Shown piece by piece: positions 25,320 through 35,126 of a DNA stretch of 64,000 nt (position 1 is the stretch's first letter; the number at the start of each line of letters is the position of its first letter). The DNA comes from DASZQY01 sp035548515 (GTDB lineage Bacteria; Pseudomonadota; Alphaproteobacteria; Rhizobiales; Kaistiaceae). The translations under genes and the position numbers were made by a program. Under the pieces are notes generated by a model. It did not search any database and had not been told where the DNA came from. It saw only the letters and a program-made list of their open reading frames with translations. The stretch lies in NCBI GenBank assembly GCA_035548515.1, contig DASZSW010000001.1:62001-126000 (forward strand). The letters are read 5' to 3'.

Positions 25320-27608
25320 ATGGAAGCGACAGGTGTGATGACTGTTGAAGCGGCCCCTCTAGTCCAGCCACTTCCCGAGCTGCCGGCCGACGCGCGCTCG
25401 TTTGAGTTCACGCGGCTTATTCGCGCGTCGGGCTATGTCGCGGTCGTTCTGGCCCTGGCTGCAACGACCGCGAGTTTCTTCATCCTGATGGGGCTGACGC
25501 CGATCGCGCCGTCGCCCGATGTCGTTTTTGCGGCGCTTCTGGTGAACGGCGGCCTGGTTGGCTTCCTGATTTTCGTGATCGCATGGGAGGTGGTTAGCCT
25601 TGTCGTCGCCAACCGGCGGGGCAGAGCGGCGGCGCGCCTCCACATTCGCATTGTCGCGCTTTTCAGCCTGGTCGCTGCAGCGCCGGCCGTGCTTCTCGCA
25701 ATCGCGGCGAGTGTTTCGCTCGATCGCGGGCTCGACAACTGGTTCTCCACCCGCACGCGCGCGATCGTCGAGAACTCGCTCTCGATCGCGCAGGCTTACG
25801 CCGAGCAGCAATCGATCCAGTTGCGGATGGACACGACCGCCATCCGCAACGAGCTGCAGCGGGCGCCAACGTTGCTCAACGACGATGAGGCCCGGTTCGA
25901 GACCTTCTTTGCCTCGCTGGCGCAGGAGCGAAACCTCGCCGCAATCTTCATGGTCAGCGAGCGCGGCGAGCTGATCGCGCAAGCGACGTCTTCCGAGCGC
26001 CATGACTACCCACCACCGCCGGTCGCCATGATCGCGCAAGCGAAGCAGAATCCCGACGAAGTCCTGATCGTGCCGCCCGGCAACAGCGCGCTGATTGGCG
26101 CCATCACGCAGCTTCAGGGTTTCAGCAACGCCTATCTCTATGCGGTCCGCCCGATCGACGCGAAGGTGGCGGGCTATCTGCAGATGACCAATGACACCGT
26201 GGCGCAGTATCGCGTCCTTGACGCCAGCCGCTTCGGGGTGCAGCTCGCCTTCGGCATCCTGTTCCTCGGCATCACCGTGGTGGTACTGCTCTCGGCGGTG
26301 TGGCTCGGCATCGGGTTTGCCAATCGGCTCGTCGCGCCGATCCGCCGCCTTATCGACGCGGCGAAGCAGGTGTCGGCAGGCAACCTCAGGGTCGAGGTGC
26401 AGGCCCGCAACTCCGATGGTGACGTCGGCTCCTTGGGCGTCACGTTCAACCAGATGACCGCGCAGTTGCGCGGACAGCGGCAGCAACTTGTGGCGGCGAG
26501 CGAATTGAATGACAGCCGCCGCCGGTTCACCGAGGCGGTGCTTTCGGGCGTCACCGCCGGCGTCATCGGCATCGATTCCGAGGGGCGCATCACGATTGCC
26601 AACCGCACCGGGCTGCATCTGCTGGAGGCACCCGAGCGCACTATCGGGCTGCCGCTCACGGAGGTGGCTCCGGAACTGGAGAAAAGCGTGACGTCGGCGC
26701 TGCGCGACGGCAGGCCGGAACATCGCGACCAGGTGACGATCATGCGGAGCGGTCGCGAGCGCACCGTCAACATCCGCGTCACCACCGAGCGTGCGACCGG
26801 CCAGGCCCACGGCTACGTCGTGACGCTCGACGACATCACGGATCTGGTGACGGCGCAGCGCTCTTCCGCCTGGGCCGACATCGCGCGGCGCATCGCGCAT
26901 GAGATCAAGAATCCGCTGACGCCGATCCAGCTTTCCGCCGAACGGCTCAAGCGCAAGTTCGGCAAAGCGATCACTGACGATCGCGAGGTATTCGATCAGT
27001 GCACCGACACGATTATCCGCCAGGTCGGCGATATCGGCCGCATGGTCGACGAGTTCTCGTCGTTCGCGCGGATGCCGAAGCCGGCGATGGCGGTCGGCAA
27101 CCTCTCCGATGTCGTGCGCGAGTCGGTGTTCCTGGTTTCGGTGAGCCAACCCGAGATTGCATTCGAGACCAAGCTGCCGGACGAGCCGCTGGTCGGCCGC
27201 TTCGATGCGCGGCTGCTCGGACAGGCGCTAGGCAACGTCATCAAAAACGCAACCGAAGCCATCATCGGCGTGCCGCCGCAACCCGACTATAAGGGCGCGA
27301 TCGAGGTCGTCGGACGCACCGAGGGCGGCGCGATCGTAGTGGACGTCATCGACAACGGCATCGGCCTGCCGCGCGAGAACCGCCACCGGTTGCTCGAGCC
27401 CTACGTCACGACGCGCGAGAAAGGCACGGGATTGGGCCTCGCGATTGTGACGAAGATCATTGAAGAACACGGCGGTCGGGTTGAACTGCTCGATGCACCG
27501 GCAGTGGCCATGGGCGGCCGCGGTGCAATGATCCGCATCACACTGCCGCGCGCAGATGTGGCGCGGGTCGAGGAAACGAATGTAGCGGGCGCGGCGGGCG
27601 CAGAGTGA
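25320..27608 (+). CDS. ntrY: Nitrogen regulation membrane sensor kinase NtrY
   Basis: A 762-residue histidine kinase. Two or three membrane segments lie in residues 35-125, a periplasmic or extracytoplasmic region of about 170 residues follows, and another membrane helix is near 325. Then come HAMP (VAPIRRLIDAAKQVSAGNL), PAS (VTAGVIGIDSEGRITIANRT), the H box ARRIAHEIKNPLTPIQLSAE, and the DNGIGLPRENRHRLLEPYV and GTGLGLAIVTKII ATP motifs. It pairs with NtrX, 16 bases downstream, for nitrogen and redox signalling. A later ATG six codons in is an alternative start. The 194 bases upstream are non-coding and show no stress-type promoter. Confidence 0.95.
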   Translation: MEATGVMTVEAAPLVQPLPELPADARSFEFTRLIRASGYVAVVLALAATTASFFILMGLTPIAPSPDVVFAALLVNGGLVGFLIFVIAWEVVSLVVANRRGRAAARLHIRIVALFSLVAAAPAVLLAIAASVSLDRGLDNWFSTRTRAIVENSLSIAQAYAEQQSIQLRMDTTAIRNELQRAPTLLNDDEARFETFFASLAQERNLAAIFMVSERGELIAQATSSERHDYPPPPVAMIAQAKQNPDEVLIVPPGNSALIGAITQLQGFSNAYLYAVRPIDAKVAGYLQMTNDTVAQYRVLDASRFGVQLAFGILFLGITVVVLLSAVWLGIGFANRLVAPIRRLIDAAKQVSAGNLRVEVQARNSDGDVGSLGVTFNQMTAQLRGQRQQLVAASELNDSRRRFTEAVLSGVTAGVIGIDSEGRITIANRTGLHLLEAPERTIGLPLTEVAPELEKSVTSALRDGRPEHRDQVTIMRSGRERTVNIRVTTERATGQAHGYVVTLDDITDLVTAQRSSAWADIARRIAHEIKNPLTPIQLSAERLKRKFGKAITDDREVFDQCTDTIIRQVGDIGRMVDEFSSFARMPKPAMAVGNLSDVVRESVFLVSVSQPEIAFETKLPDEPLVGRFDARLLGQALGNVIKNATEAIIGVPPQPDYKGAIEVVGRTEGGAIVVDVIDNGIGLPRENRHRLLEPYVTTREKGTGLGLAIVTKIIEEHGGRVELLDAPAVAMGGRGAMIRITLPRADVARVEETNVAGAAGAE

Positions 27609-27624
27609 GCGAGAGTCGGTTGAG

Positions 27625-28995
27625 ATGGCGTCGGATATTCTGATTGTTGACGATGAGGCTGACATCCGCGACCTGGTTGCGGGTATCCTCACCGACGAAG
27701 GGCATGGAACGCGCACTGCCGCGGATTCGGACACTGCGCTTGCCGAGATCGGCGGCCGGCGGCCTTCGCTGGTGTTCCTCGACATCTGGCTGCAAGGCAG
27801 CCGGCTCGACGGGCTGGCGCTGCTTGACGAGGTCAAGAAGGCGCACGGCGACTTGCCGGTGATCATGATTTCCGGTCACGGCAACATCGAGACGGCGGTG
27901 TCGGCGATCAAGCGTGGCGCGTACGACTATATCGAGAAGCCGTTCAAGGCGGATCGGCTGGTGCTGGTCGCCGAGCGGGCGCTGGAAGCCTCGAAGCTGC
28001 GGCGCGAGGTGAAGGCACTCCGCGAGAAAACCGGCGATGCGGCCCAGTTGCTCGGAAACTCGGCGGCCATGAACCACCTCCGGGGGATGATCGAGAAGGT
28101 GGCGCCGACCAATAGCCGCATCATGATTTCGGGCGCCTCGGGCGCGGGCAAGGAGTTAGTAGCGCGCACGGTACACGAGCTGTCGGCGCGCAAGAGCGGG
28201 CCGTTCGTGGTTCTGAACGCCGCAACCATCGTGCCGGACCGTATGGAACACGAGCTGTTCGGCACGGAGGCGCTCAACGGCGACGCGCGGAAGGTCGGCG
28301 CGCTCGAGGAGGCGCACGGCGGCACGCTATACCTCGACGAGGTTGGCGACATGCCGCGCGAGACGCAGAACAAGATACTGCGCGTGCTGGTCGACCAGAC
28401 TTTCCAGCGTGTGGGCGGCACGAACCGTGTCAGCGTCGATGTGCGCATCATCTCATCGACCGGCCGCGACCTCGAACGAGAGATCGGGGAGGGGACGTTC
28501 CGCGAGGATCTGTTCCATCGCCTGGCCGTCGTGCCACTGCGCGTGCCGGCGCTGGCCGAGCGGCGCGAGGACATCCCCGTGCTGGTGCGCCACTTCGTCG
28601 AACAGATTTCGCGGGCGACGGGATTGCCGTCGCGCCAGATCGGCGATGACGCCATGGCGGTGCTGCAGGCGCATGACTGGCCGGGAAACATCCGCCAGCT
28701 GCGCAACAACGTCGAGCGCCTCATGATCCTTGCGCGGGGCGACGCATCGGAGACGATCACAGCCGAGTTGCTGCCGGCCGAGATCGGCGAGATGCTGCCG
28801 ACGACGCCCGGCAGGGCAGGGGGCGAGCACCTGATGTCGATGCCGCTCCGTGACGCGCGCGAGATTTTCGAGCGCGAGTATCTCACAGCGCAGGTCAATC
28901 GCTTCGGCGGCAATATCTCGCGCACCGCCGAATTCGTCGGCATGGAACGCTCCGCCCTGCATCGCAAGCTGAAATCGCTGGGCGTCAACGGCTAG
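27625..28995 (+). CDS. ntrX: Response regulator NtrX
   Basis: A 456-residue NtrC-family regulator. Receiver: ILIVDDEADIRDLVAGIL, phosphoacceptor Asp in VFLDIWLQGSRLDGL. AAA+ domain: Walker A GASGAGKE and Walker B GGTLYLDEVG. The sigma-54-contact GAFTGA loop is replaced by an alphaproteobacterial NtrX-type sequence (TEALNGDARKVGALEEA), so it probably does not activate sigma-54. The C terminus has a Fis-like helix-turn-helix (ISRTAEFVGMERSALHRKLK). Partner of NtrY. Confidence 0.95.
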   Translation: MASDILIVDDEADIRDLVAGILTDEGHGTRTAADSDTALAEIGGRRPSLVFLDIWLQGSRLDGLALLDEVKKAHGDLPVIMISGHGNIETAVSAIKRGAYDYIEKPFKADRLVLVAERALEASKLRREVKALREKTGDAAQLLGNSAAMNHLRGMIEKVAPTNSRIMISGASGAGKELVARTVHELSARKSGPFVVLNAATIVPDRMEHELFGTEALNGDARKVGALEEAHGGTLYLDEVGDMPRETQNKILRVLVDQTFQRVGGTNRVSVDVRIISSTGRDLEREIGEGTFREDLFHRLAVVPLRVPALAERREDIPVLVRHFVEQISRATGLPSRQIGDDAMAVLQAHDWPGNIRQLRNNVERLMILARGDASETITAELLPAEIGEMLPTTPGRAGGEHLMSMPLRDAREIFEREYLTAQVNRFGGNISRTAEFVGMERSALHRKLKSLGVNG

Positions 28996-29000
28996 CGGCG

Positions 29001-29852
29001 ATGTCGCGCGTTGCCTACGTCAACGGGCGCTACCTCCCGCACGCCGTTGCGGCCGTACATATCGAGGATCGCGGCTATCAGCTCGGCGACGGCGTGTACG
29101 AAGTGTGCGAAGTGCGTGGCGGCCGGCTGGTGGACGAGGCGCGCCACATGGCGCGGCTGGCGCGCTCGCTCGGCGAGTTGCGCATTGCGATGCCCGCCGC
29201 GCCATCGGCGCTTGGCGTGATCATGCGCGAGGTCGTGCAGCGTAACCGCGTGGCGCACGGCCTGGTCTACTTGCAGGTGACACGCGGCGTGGCATCTCGT
29301 GACCACGCTTTCCCGGCAAAGGCGCCGCGGCCGGCGCTGGTCGTCACCGCCAAGACCATCCCGATCGAAGCGCGCGATGCGCGGGCGGCCAAAGGCGTGG
29401 CCGTTATCACGACACCCGAAACGCGCTGGGCGCGGGTGGATATCAAATCGATCGGCCTGCTCCCCAATGTGCTCGCCAAGCAGCAAGCGCACGAGGCTGG
29501 CGCGTTCGAAGCGTGGTTCGTGGATCGCGACGGTCTGGTCACCGAGGGCTCATCGAGCAATGCCTGGATCGTCACCAAGGGCGGCGCGGTCGTAACGCGA
29601 CCAGCCGACACGGCCATCCTGAAAGGCGTCACGCGTGCGCTGTTGATCGACATCCTGGAACGTGAGGCGTTGCGTTTCGAGCAGCGCGCATTCAGCGTCG
29701 CGGAGGCCTACGCGGCGCGCGAGGCGTTTCTGACATCAGCGACGACGGCGGCGACCCCGATCGTGTCAATCGATGGTCGGCGGATCGGCGACGGCAGGCC
29801 CGGCCCGGTCGCAACGGCGCTACGGGCCCATGTGCGCGCATCCGAGACGTGA
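29001..29852 (+). CDS. dat: D-amino-acid aminotransferase (fold-type IV PLP enzyme)
   Basis: A 283-residue class IV aminotransferase. The start AYVNGRYLPHAVAAVHIEDR, the internal FLTSATTAATPIVSIDGRRI and the PLP-lysine block VDIKSIGLLPNVLAKQQA are all family features, as is GLVTEGSSSNAWIV. D-alanine aminotransferases of this type supply D-glutamate and D-alanine for peptidoglycan. Its place between ntrX and hfq is conserved in Alphaproteobacteria. Substrate preference cannot be told from branched-chain relatives with certainty. Confidence 0.9.
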   Translation: MSRVAYVNGRYLPHAVAAVHIEDRGYQLGDGVYEVCEVRGGRLVDEARHMARLARSLGELRIAMPAAPSALGVIMREVVQRNRVAHGLVYLQVTRGVASRDHAFPAKAPRPALVVTAKTIPIEARDARAAKGVAVITTPETRWARVDIKSIGLLPNVLAKQQAHEAGAFEAWFVDRDGLVTEGSSSNAWIVTKGGAVVTRPADTAILKGVTRALLIDILEREALRFEQRAFSVAEAYAAREAFLTSATTAATPIVSIDGRRIGDGRPGPVATALRAHVRASET

Positions 29853-29856
29853 AAGT

Positions 29857-29872
29857 CTGACCATTTGGTCAG
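29857..29872. promoter_or_regulatory. Palindrome between dat and hfq
   Basis: CTGACCATTTGGTCAG is symmetric apart from the central bases and begins 4 bases after the dat stop. It could be an operator for a TetR-like dimer acting on hfq, or a short dat terminator, but only GAAAATCT follows, not a T run. The remaining 135 bases to hfq show no further clear signal. Confidence 0.3.
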
Positions 29873-30008
29873 GAAAATCTCTCTCGAACGGTTCCGTGGC
29901 CTCAGATTTGCTAGTGACGGAAACGTCAACACCCGGCACACTGTGCGCCGGTCGTCGACCCAAGAACGCGACTGAAGCCTCCCAAGGCCGGAACCACACG
30001 AGAAGAAG

Positions 30009-30269
30009 ATGGCGGACCGCGCACAAAATCTTCAGGACACTTTTCTCAACTACGTTCGCAAGCAAAAGACGCCGCTGACGATCTTCCTCGTCAACGGCGT
30101 GAAGCTCCAGGGCATTGTCACCTGGTTCGACAACTTCTGCGTCCTGCTCCGGCGCGACGGTCACTCGCAGCTTGTCTACAAGCATGCAATCTCGACCATT
30201 ATGCCGGGCGCCCCAGTTCAGTTGTTTGAAGCAGGCGAAGAGGGGGCCAGCGAGCGGGACGTGGATTGA
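30009..30269 (+). CDS. hfq: RNA chaperone Hfq
   Basis: An 86-residue Sm-like hexamer that joins small RNAs to mRNAs. Residues 7-66 hold the Sm fold: QNLQDTFLNYVRKQKTPLTI, the Sm1 block NGVKLQGIVTWFDNFCVLLR and the Sm2 YKHAISTI with the KH motif. A short acidic tail follows. Upstream of hflX, with the usual overlap. It is relevant to the two candidate small RNAs at 49.4-49.7 kb. Confidence 0.97.
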   Translation: MADRAQNLQDTFLNYVRKQKTPLTIFLVNGVKLQGIVTWFDNFCVLLRRDGHSQLVYKHAISTIMPGAPVQLFEAGEEGASERDVD

Positions 30270-31639
30270 GCGAAGAGGACGAAACAGCCCCAACACCGCA
30301 GCCACCTGAGACACCGCCCGGATCACCGGAGCGGACGCTCGTGCTCGTGCCCATCCCGCGCAGTCGCGGGAAGGGGTCTCGGCCGCCGCTTCGCGAGGCC
30401 TCGGCCCGGGTCGAGGAGGCCGTCGGACTCGCCCACGCCATCGACCTTGAGGTGGTGGGGGCGACCGCCGTCCCACTGGCGGCGCCCACGCCTGCGACTT
30501 TGCTTGGCTCCGGGAAAGTCGCGGAGCTTGGGGCGAAGGTAGCGGCGGAGCGCATAGGCCTGGTGATTGTCGACGGCATCCTGTCGCCGGGCCAGCAGCG
30601 CAATCTCGAAAAAGCGTGGAAGGCCAAGGTGATCGACCGCACCGGGCTGATCCTGGAAATCTTCGGCGAGCGCGCACACACGCGGGAGGGCGCGCTGCAG
30701 GTTGAGTTGGCCCACCTCAACTACCAGAAGAGCCGCCTCGTGCGATCGTGGACGCATCTGGAGCGTCAGCGTGGTGGCTTCGGCTTCCTCGGCGGCCCCG
30801 GCGAAACCCAGATCGAAGCCGACCGGCGGGCGCTCGAGGAGCGCATCGCCCGGATCGAGAAGGACCTCGACACCGTCGTGACGCGGCGGCGGCTCCAGCG
30901 CCAGAACCGGAAGAAAGGCGGGGAGGGACTGGTCGCCCTCGTCGGCTACACCAACGCAGGCAAATCAACGCTGTTCAATGCACTGACCAAGGCAGGGGTA
31001 TTCGCCGACAATCGTCTGTTCGCGACCCTCGATCCGACGCTGCGCAAGATCGAGCTGCCTCACGGCGGCGCGGCGGTATTGTCCGACACAGTCGGGTTCG
31101 TTTCAGACCTGCCGACCACGCTGGTCGCCGCCTTCCGCGCCACGCTGGAGGAGGTGGTCGAGGCGGACCTGATCCTGCATGTACGCGACATCGCGCATCC
31201 CGACAGCGAGGCGCAAGCGGCGGACGTCGCGGCGGTGCTGACCGAGCTCGACGTGGACGTGAAGGCGCCGGCCAAGGTGATCGAGGTCTGGAACAAGATC
31301 GATCAGTTGGCGGCGGACCGACGGCCGGCGCGCGTCACGCCGCCCAATGCCAACGGGGAGGGGAGTGGACCTGCCATTGTCGCGGTGTCGGCGCTGACGG
31401 GGGAAGGGTTGCCGGAGCTGCTGACCCTGATCGAGCAGCGCCTTTCCGGGAGCCGGCGGACCTACTCAGTGGAGCTGCGCGGCGCCGAGTTGGCCAGCCT
31501 GCATCGGCTCTACGAACTCGGCGAGGTGCTGGATCGGCGCGATACGGACGAGGGCGCCACGCTCGCATCGGTGCGCGTCGGAGCCGAGAAGGACGCGCAG
31601 TTCCGGCGCGCGTTCCCGGACGCGAAGCCGGCGGGCTAA
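30266..31639 (+). CDS. hflX: GTPase HflX
   Basis: A 457-residue ribosome-associated GTPase that splits or rescues ribosomes under heat and other stress. The N-terminal HflX domain contains GSGKVAELG and LSPGQQRNLEKAW, a coiled-coil linker with QRGGFGFLGGPGETQIEADR follows, and then the G domain: G1 GYTNAGKSTLFN, G3 DTVGFVSDLP, G4 NKID. A TTG start at 30266 overlaps the hfq stop (TTGA) and couples translation; no ATG lies near the expected N terminus. Confidence 0.93.
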   Translation: MSEEDETAPTPQPPETPPGSPERTLVLVPIPRSRGKGSRPPLREASARVEEAVGLAHAIDLEVVGATAVPLAAPTPATLLGSGKVAELGAKVAAERIGLVIVDGILSPGQQRNLEKAWKAKVIDRTGLILEIFGERAHTREGALQVELAHLNYQKSRLVRSWTHLERQRGGFGFLGGPGETQIEADRRALEERIARIEKDLDTVVTRRRLQRQNRKKGGEGLVALVGYTNAGKSTLFNALTKAGVFADNRLFATLDPTLRKIELPHGGAAVLSDTVGFVSDLPTTLVAAFRATLEEVVEADLILHVRDIAHPDSEAQAADVAAVLTELDVDVKAPAKVIEVWNKIDQLAADRRPARVTPPNANGEGSGPAIVAVSALTGEGLPELLTLIEQRLSGSRRTYSVELRGAELASLHRLYELGEVLDRRDTDEGATLASVRVGAEKDAQFRRAFPDAKPAG

Positions 31640-31683
31640 CGCTCGGTGGAAGCGCCCTCGCCCGTTAACCGATCTTACCCGCG

Positions 31684-32484
31684 TTAACCCCGGTTACTGG
31701 CAGCCTTGGCCTGCTGCCACAGCGACTCCATCTCGTCGAGCGTCGCTTCGTCTGGCGTGCGGCCTTGTGCAGCCAGCCCGTCTTCAATGGCGGCAAACCG
31801 GCGCACGAATTTTGCGTTGGTGCCGGCGAGCGCCTGGTCGGGATCGAGCTTGAGATGGCGGGCGAGATTTGCAACAGCGAACAGCAGATCGCCAACTTCG
31901 TCGGCAAGGCGATCCGGGTTGGCCGTATCGATCTCGGCTTCGATCTCGTCGATCTCCTCGCGCAGCTTGGCCAGCACCGCCTTCGGGTCGTTCCAGTCGA
32001 AGCCTACGGTCGAAGCCTTTTCCTGAAGCTTTACGGCGCGCATCAGCGCGGGGATCGCGACCGGGACGCCATCCAGGAGGCGCTTGGGCACGTCGCCGCG
32101 GGCGCGTTTCTCCTCGGCCTTGATCTTGTCCCACATGCCCTTGGCGGCGCCGGCGGCGCGCGCGTCGGCATCACCGAAGACGTGCGGATGGCGCCGGATC
32201 ATCTTTGCAGTGATTGCCTCGACGACGTCACCGAAAGCGAAGGCGCCGATCTCGGAGGCCATCTCGGCGTGGTAGATGACCTGAAGGAGGAGGTCGCCGA
32301 GCTCGTCGCACAGGTCGCGCATGTTGTCGCGCGCGATCGCATCAGCGACCTCGTAGGCTTCCTCGATCGTATATGGCGCGATGGTCGCGAACGTCTGCTC
32401 GATGTCCCACGGGCAGCCCGTTTCACGGTCGCGGAGACGCGCCATGATCTCGATGAGGCGCGCGATGTCGCGCGATGGGGTCAT
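31684..32484 (-). CDS. mazG: Nucleoside triphosphate pyrophosphohydrolase MazG
   Basis: A 266-residue protein with two MazG domains that hydrolyse nucleoside triphosphates to monophosphates. The first carries GCPWDIEQTFATIAPYTIEE and ELGDLLLQVIYHAEMA, the second KLREEIDEIEAEI and DEVGDLLFAVANLARHL; the EExxE and ExxD metal ligands are visible. The ATG at 32484 is preferred because GGAGAGA lies 6 bases upstream; a TTG start five codons earlier would cover that site. It converges with hflX. Confidence 0.94.
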   Translation of the reverse strand: MTPSRDIARLIEIMARLRDRETGCPWDIEQTFATIAPYTIEEAYEVADAIARDNMRDLCDELGDLLLQVIYHAEMASEIGAFAFGDVVEAITAKMIRRHPHVFGDADARAAGAAKGMWDKIKAEEKRARGDVPKRLLDGVPVAIPALMRAVKLQEKASTVGFDWNDPKAVLAKLREEIDEIEAEIDTANPDRLADEVGDLLFAVANLARHLKLDPDQALAGTNAKFVRRFAAIEDGLAAQGRTPDEATLDEMESLWQQAKAASNRG

Positions 32485-32715
32485 GGCGAATCTCTCCAAA
32501 TGAAGTTGGAAGCGACACTAGCAGCAGAGACCGGGGGAAGTGCCGGTTTGCCCGGGATCTCCCGCTAACTTAAGTCGCATAAGATATATTATGGAACTTC
32601 CGGAGATGGCTCAAAGCCGGCCAATCGATCCAATTTGAATGAACGGCTAAGGCGGACCAAAAGGATTCGTCGAGTATGCGGTGGGCTTCGAAGTCAGAGC
32701 GCCCGGCTGTAGCTC

Positions 32716-34323
32716 ATGTCGCACGACACGTCTCCGCGTTTTGGTCTGGCTGCGCGCCTGGCGCTCGTTGTGGCGTGCGCGGCGCTGCCGGCGTTGCTGT
32801 TCCTCGGCGTCTGGGTGGAGACGCAGCGGCGCGCGGCCTACGCCGAGGCCCAGGAATGGACACAGCGCATGGCCGTGGCCACGGCCGAGCGTCACGCCGA
32901 CTTTTACCAGGCCGTCCGCTCTACCCTCGAGATGCTGGCGATCAGTCCCGCCATCCGGCATGCGGACGGTGACCGGTGCTCCGAACTGCTGCAGGAGACC
33001 CAACGACGCCGTCCGTGGATGGCGAACGCCTGGGTCGTGGATGACGCGGGTCGAGTCGTATGCTCGACAGACGGCTCGCTGACCGCGCCGGCGCTGGACA
33101 GCACCACGCGCGCCGAGATGGCGGCGCGGGAATTTGGCCTCAGCGACATTCAGAACGGCGACGCGGATCCGCTGTTGCTTGCGGCGATGAACGTCCAGAC
33201 GGTCAACGGCAGCAACGCCCGCATCCACATGATCGTCGAAAGCCGCCTGCACATCGGGCACCTCGCGGCGTATGCCGAGCTCGCTGAACAGCGCGACGGC
33301 GGGCTGGTGATTGCACTTGACCGGAAGGGCCGCGCGCTCAGCTACTCCGGCGATCATAAGGAGCACATTGGCAAGCCGGTCGGCTCGCATCCGACCATCC
33401 AGGCGCTGCTTGCCAACGGCGCCCCGCTGATCGGCGCGGTGCACGACGGGATCGACCGCATCTTCGCGGCCGCGACCGTGCCCGGCTGGGGCGCCACGGT
33501 CGTCGTCGGCATCGCGCACGACACCGTGCTGGCGACCAGCCGCCAGAGCCTTGCAATGGGCGTGGCCGTCGCCTTCCTGATCCTGCTTGCTACCGCTACT
33601 CTTGCGTGGTTCTCGGCCGACCGCCTGATCATGCGGTCGGTGCGCGTGGTGCGCGATGCGGCCGTAGCCATGGCCGATGGCGCCATGGGCCGGCGGGCTG
33701 ACGTCGGCAGCGCACCGCGCGAGATCCGCCAGCTCGCGACAGCCTTCAACCGCATGACCGAGCGGCTTGAGAAACTGGCACTCCACGATCAGCTCACCGG
33801 GCTGCCCAACCGCCGCTATCTCAGCGGCCGGCTGGCCGAGCTCGAGCGCGCGAAGACGCCGGTGGCGGTGCTGGTCATGGATACGGACGATTTCAAGCAG
33901 ATCAACGACCGGCACGGACACGCCGTCGGCGATGTCGTGCTCCAGACGCTGGGCAACCGCGTCCAGGCGGCGATCGGCGACGATGGTTTCTGTGCGCGTA
34001 TCGGCGGCGATGAATTCGCCATCGTCGTCCCGGGTGTCGAGCAGGCTGCCCTGCCGCTCCATCTGCTTGCGGTGGCCGAGCGCGTGCGCGCCATATTCGG
34101 CGAGCCCGTTGCGCACGAGGCCTTGTCGCTCAGCGTCACCGGCAGTATCGGCGGTGCAGTGCGTGACAGCACCGTCGCCGATCTCATCCAGCTATTCCAC
34201 AACGCCGATCGCGCGCTTTACGCCGCGAAGGCCGCCGGCCGGAATTGCCTGGTGATCTTCGACGGAACGCAGCCCGATACTGTGCCGGTCGACCGGCGCG
34301 GCGCGCGCACTGCGGCTGCCTAG
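32716..34323 (+). CDS. Membrane diguanylate cyclase (sensor-HAMP-GGDEF)
   Basis: A 535-residue c-di-GMP synthase. A membrane helix (about residues 12-32), an extracytoplasmic sensor of about 245 residues, a second helix (277-298), a HAMP-like segment and a GGDEF domain (about 350-520) are visible. The signature is an intact GGDEF in ARIGGDEFAIVV, so it should be active. The RxxD inhibitory site expected just before the signature is absent (GDDG), so product feedback may be weak. It is not in an operon; its stop overlaps that of the convergent MBL gene. Confidence 0.93.
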   Translation: MSHDTSPRFGLAARLALVVACAALPALLFLGVWVETQRRAAYAEAQEWTQRMAVATAERHADFYQAVRSTLEMLAISPAIRHADGDRCSELLQETQRRRPWMANAWVVDDAGRVVCSTDGSLTAPALDSTTRAEMAAREFGLSDIQNGDADPLLLAAMNVQTVNGSNARIHMIVESRLHIGHLAAYAELAEQRDGGLVIALDRKGRALSYSGDHKEHIGKPVGSHPTIQALLANGAPLIGAVHDGIDRIFAAATVPGWGATVVVGIAHDTVLATSRQSLAMGVAVAFLILLATATLAWFSADRLIMRSVRVVRDAAVAMADGAMGRRADVGSAPREIRQLATAFNRMTERLEKLALHDQLTGLPNRRYLSGRLAELERAKTPVAVLVMDTDDFKQINDRHGHAVGDVVLQTLGNRVQAAIGDDGFCARIGGDEFAIVVPGVEQAALPLHLLAVAERVRAIFGEPVAHEALSLSVTGSIGGAVRDSTVADLIQLFHNADRALYAAKAAGRNCLVIFDGTQPDTVPVDRRGARTAAA

Positions 34324-35126
34324 AGCGGCAGCTCGAGCACCATGCCGTCGTAGCCGGGCTCCGTCGCGTTCGGCAGCGTCCGGCATAGCGTCCGATAGTC
34401 GAGATCGATGTGCATGTGCGTCAGCACCGCGCGCTTCGGTTTCAGCCGATCAATCCACTGCAGCGCTTCGCTGACGCTGAAATGACTGGGGTGCGGCTGG
34501 TACCGGAGCGCGTCGACGATCCAGACATCGAGATGGCGCAGCGCGGTCTGTGCGGCATCCGGCAGCGCGCTGACGTCGCATGAATAGGCGAAGTTGCCGA
34601 CGCGCAAACCCAACGTCTCTATCTCGCCATGCACCTGGGTGAACGGCGTTATCGTCAGGTCACCGCCCTTCCCCGAGATCGTAAACGGCGACCCGGCTGT
34701 GATCGCGTGATGCTTCAGGATCGGCGGATACGACGATCCCGGGCTGGTGGCGAAGCAATAGCCGAAAGCATCGCTGAGGCGGGCGAAGGTGAGCGCATCG
34801 GCATAGACATCCACCAGACGGTGGGTGTTCTGCCAGAAGGCGCGAAGATCATCGATGCCGTGCGTGTGGTCGGCGTGGCTGTGCGTGTAGACGACGCCGT
34901 CGATGGCGCCGACGTTAGCGGCAAGCAGCTGCGCGCGCACGTCTGGGCCGGTGTCGACCAATACGCGCGTGACGCCCGACGTGTCGGCGCGTTCCATCAG
35001 GATGGAGCAGCGCATACGACGGTTCCTCGGCTCATTGGCATCAGCAGCGCCCCAGTCGTTGCCGATACGCGGCGTGCCCGGCGACGAGCCGCAGCCGAGG
35101 ATGGTGACGCGTAGCGTCGCGCTCAC
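34320..35126 (-). CDS. MBL-fold metal hydrolase, PhnP-like
   Basis: A 268-residue metallo-beta-lactamase-fold protein. ILGCGSSPGTPRIGNDWG opens the fold, THSHADHTHG gives the metal ligands HxHxDH, and later ligands are in CDVSAL and LTHMHIDLDY. It resembles phosphodiesterases such as PhnP and the proteins encoded next to tatD in rhizobia. It overlaps the tatD stop (ATGA) and is last in the minus-strand operon. Substrate unknown. Confidence 0.88.
   Translation of the reverse strand: MSATLRVTILGCGSSPGTPRIGNDWGAADANEPRNRRMRCSILMERADTSGVTRVLVDTGPDVRAQLLAANVGAIDGVVYTHSHADHTHGIDDLRAFWQNTHRLVDVYADALTFARLSDAFGYCFATSPGSSYPPILKHHAITAGSPFTISGKGGDLTITPFTQVHGEIETLGLRVGNFAYSCDVSALPDAAQTALRHLDVWIVDALRYQPHPSHFSVSEALQWIDRLKPKRAVLTHMHIDLDYRTLCRTLPNATEPGYDGMVLELPL

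Noticed and set aside
32589..32640. GGAAC before the diguanylate cyclase gene
   Set aside because: No CGTT or near match at 16-17 bases downstream.
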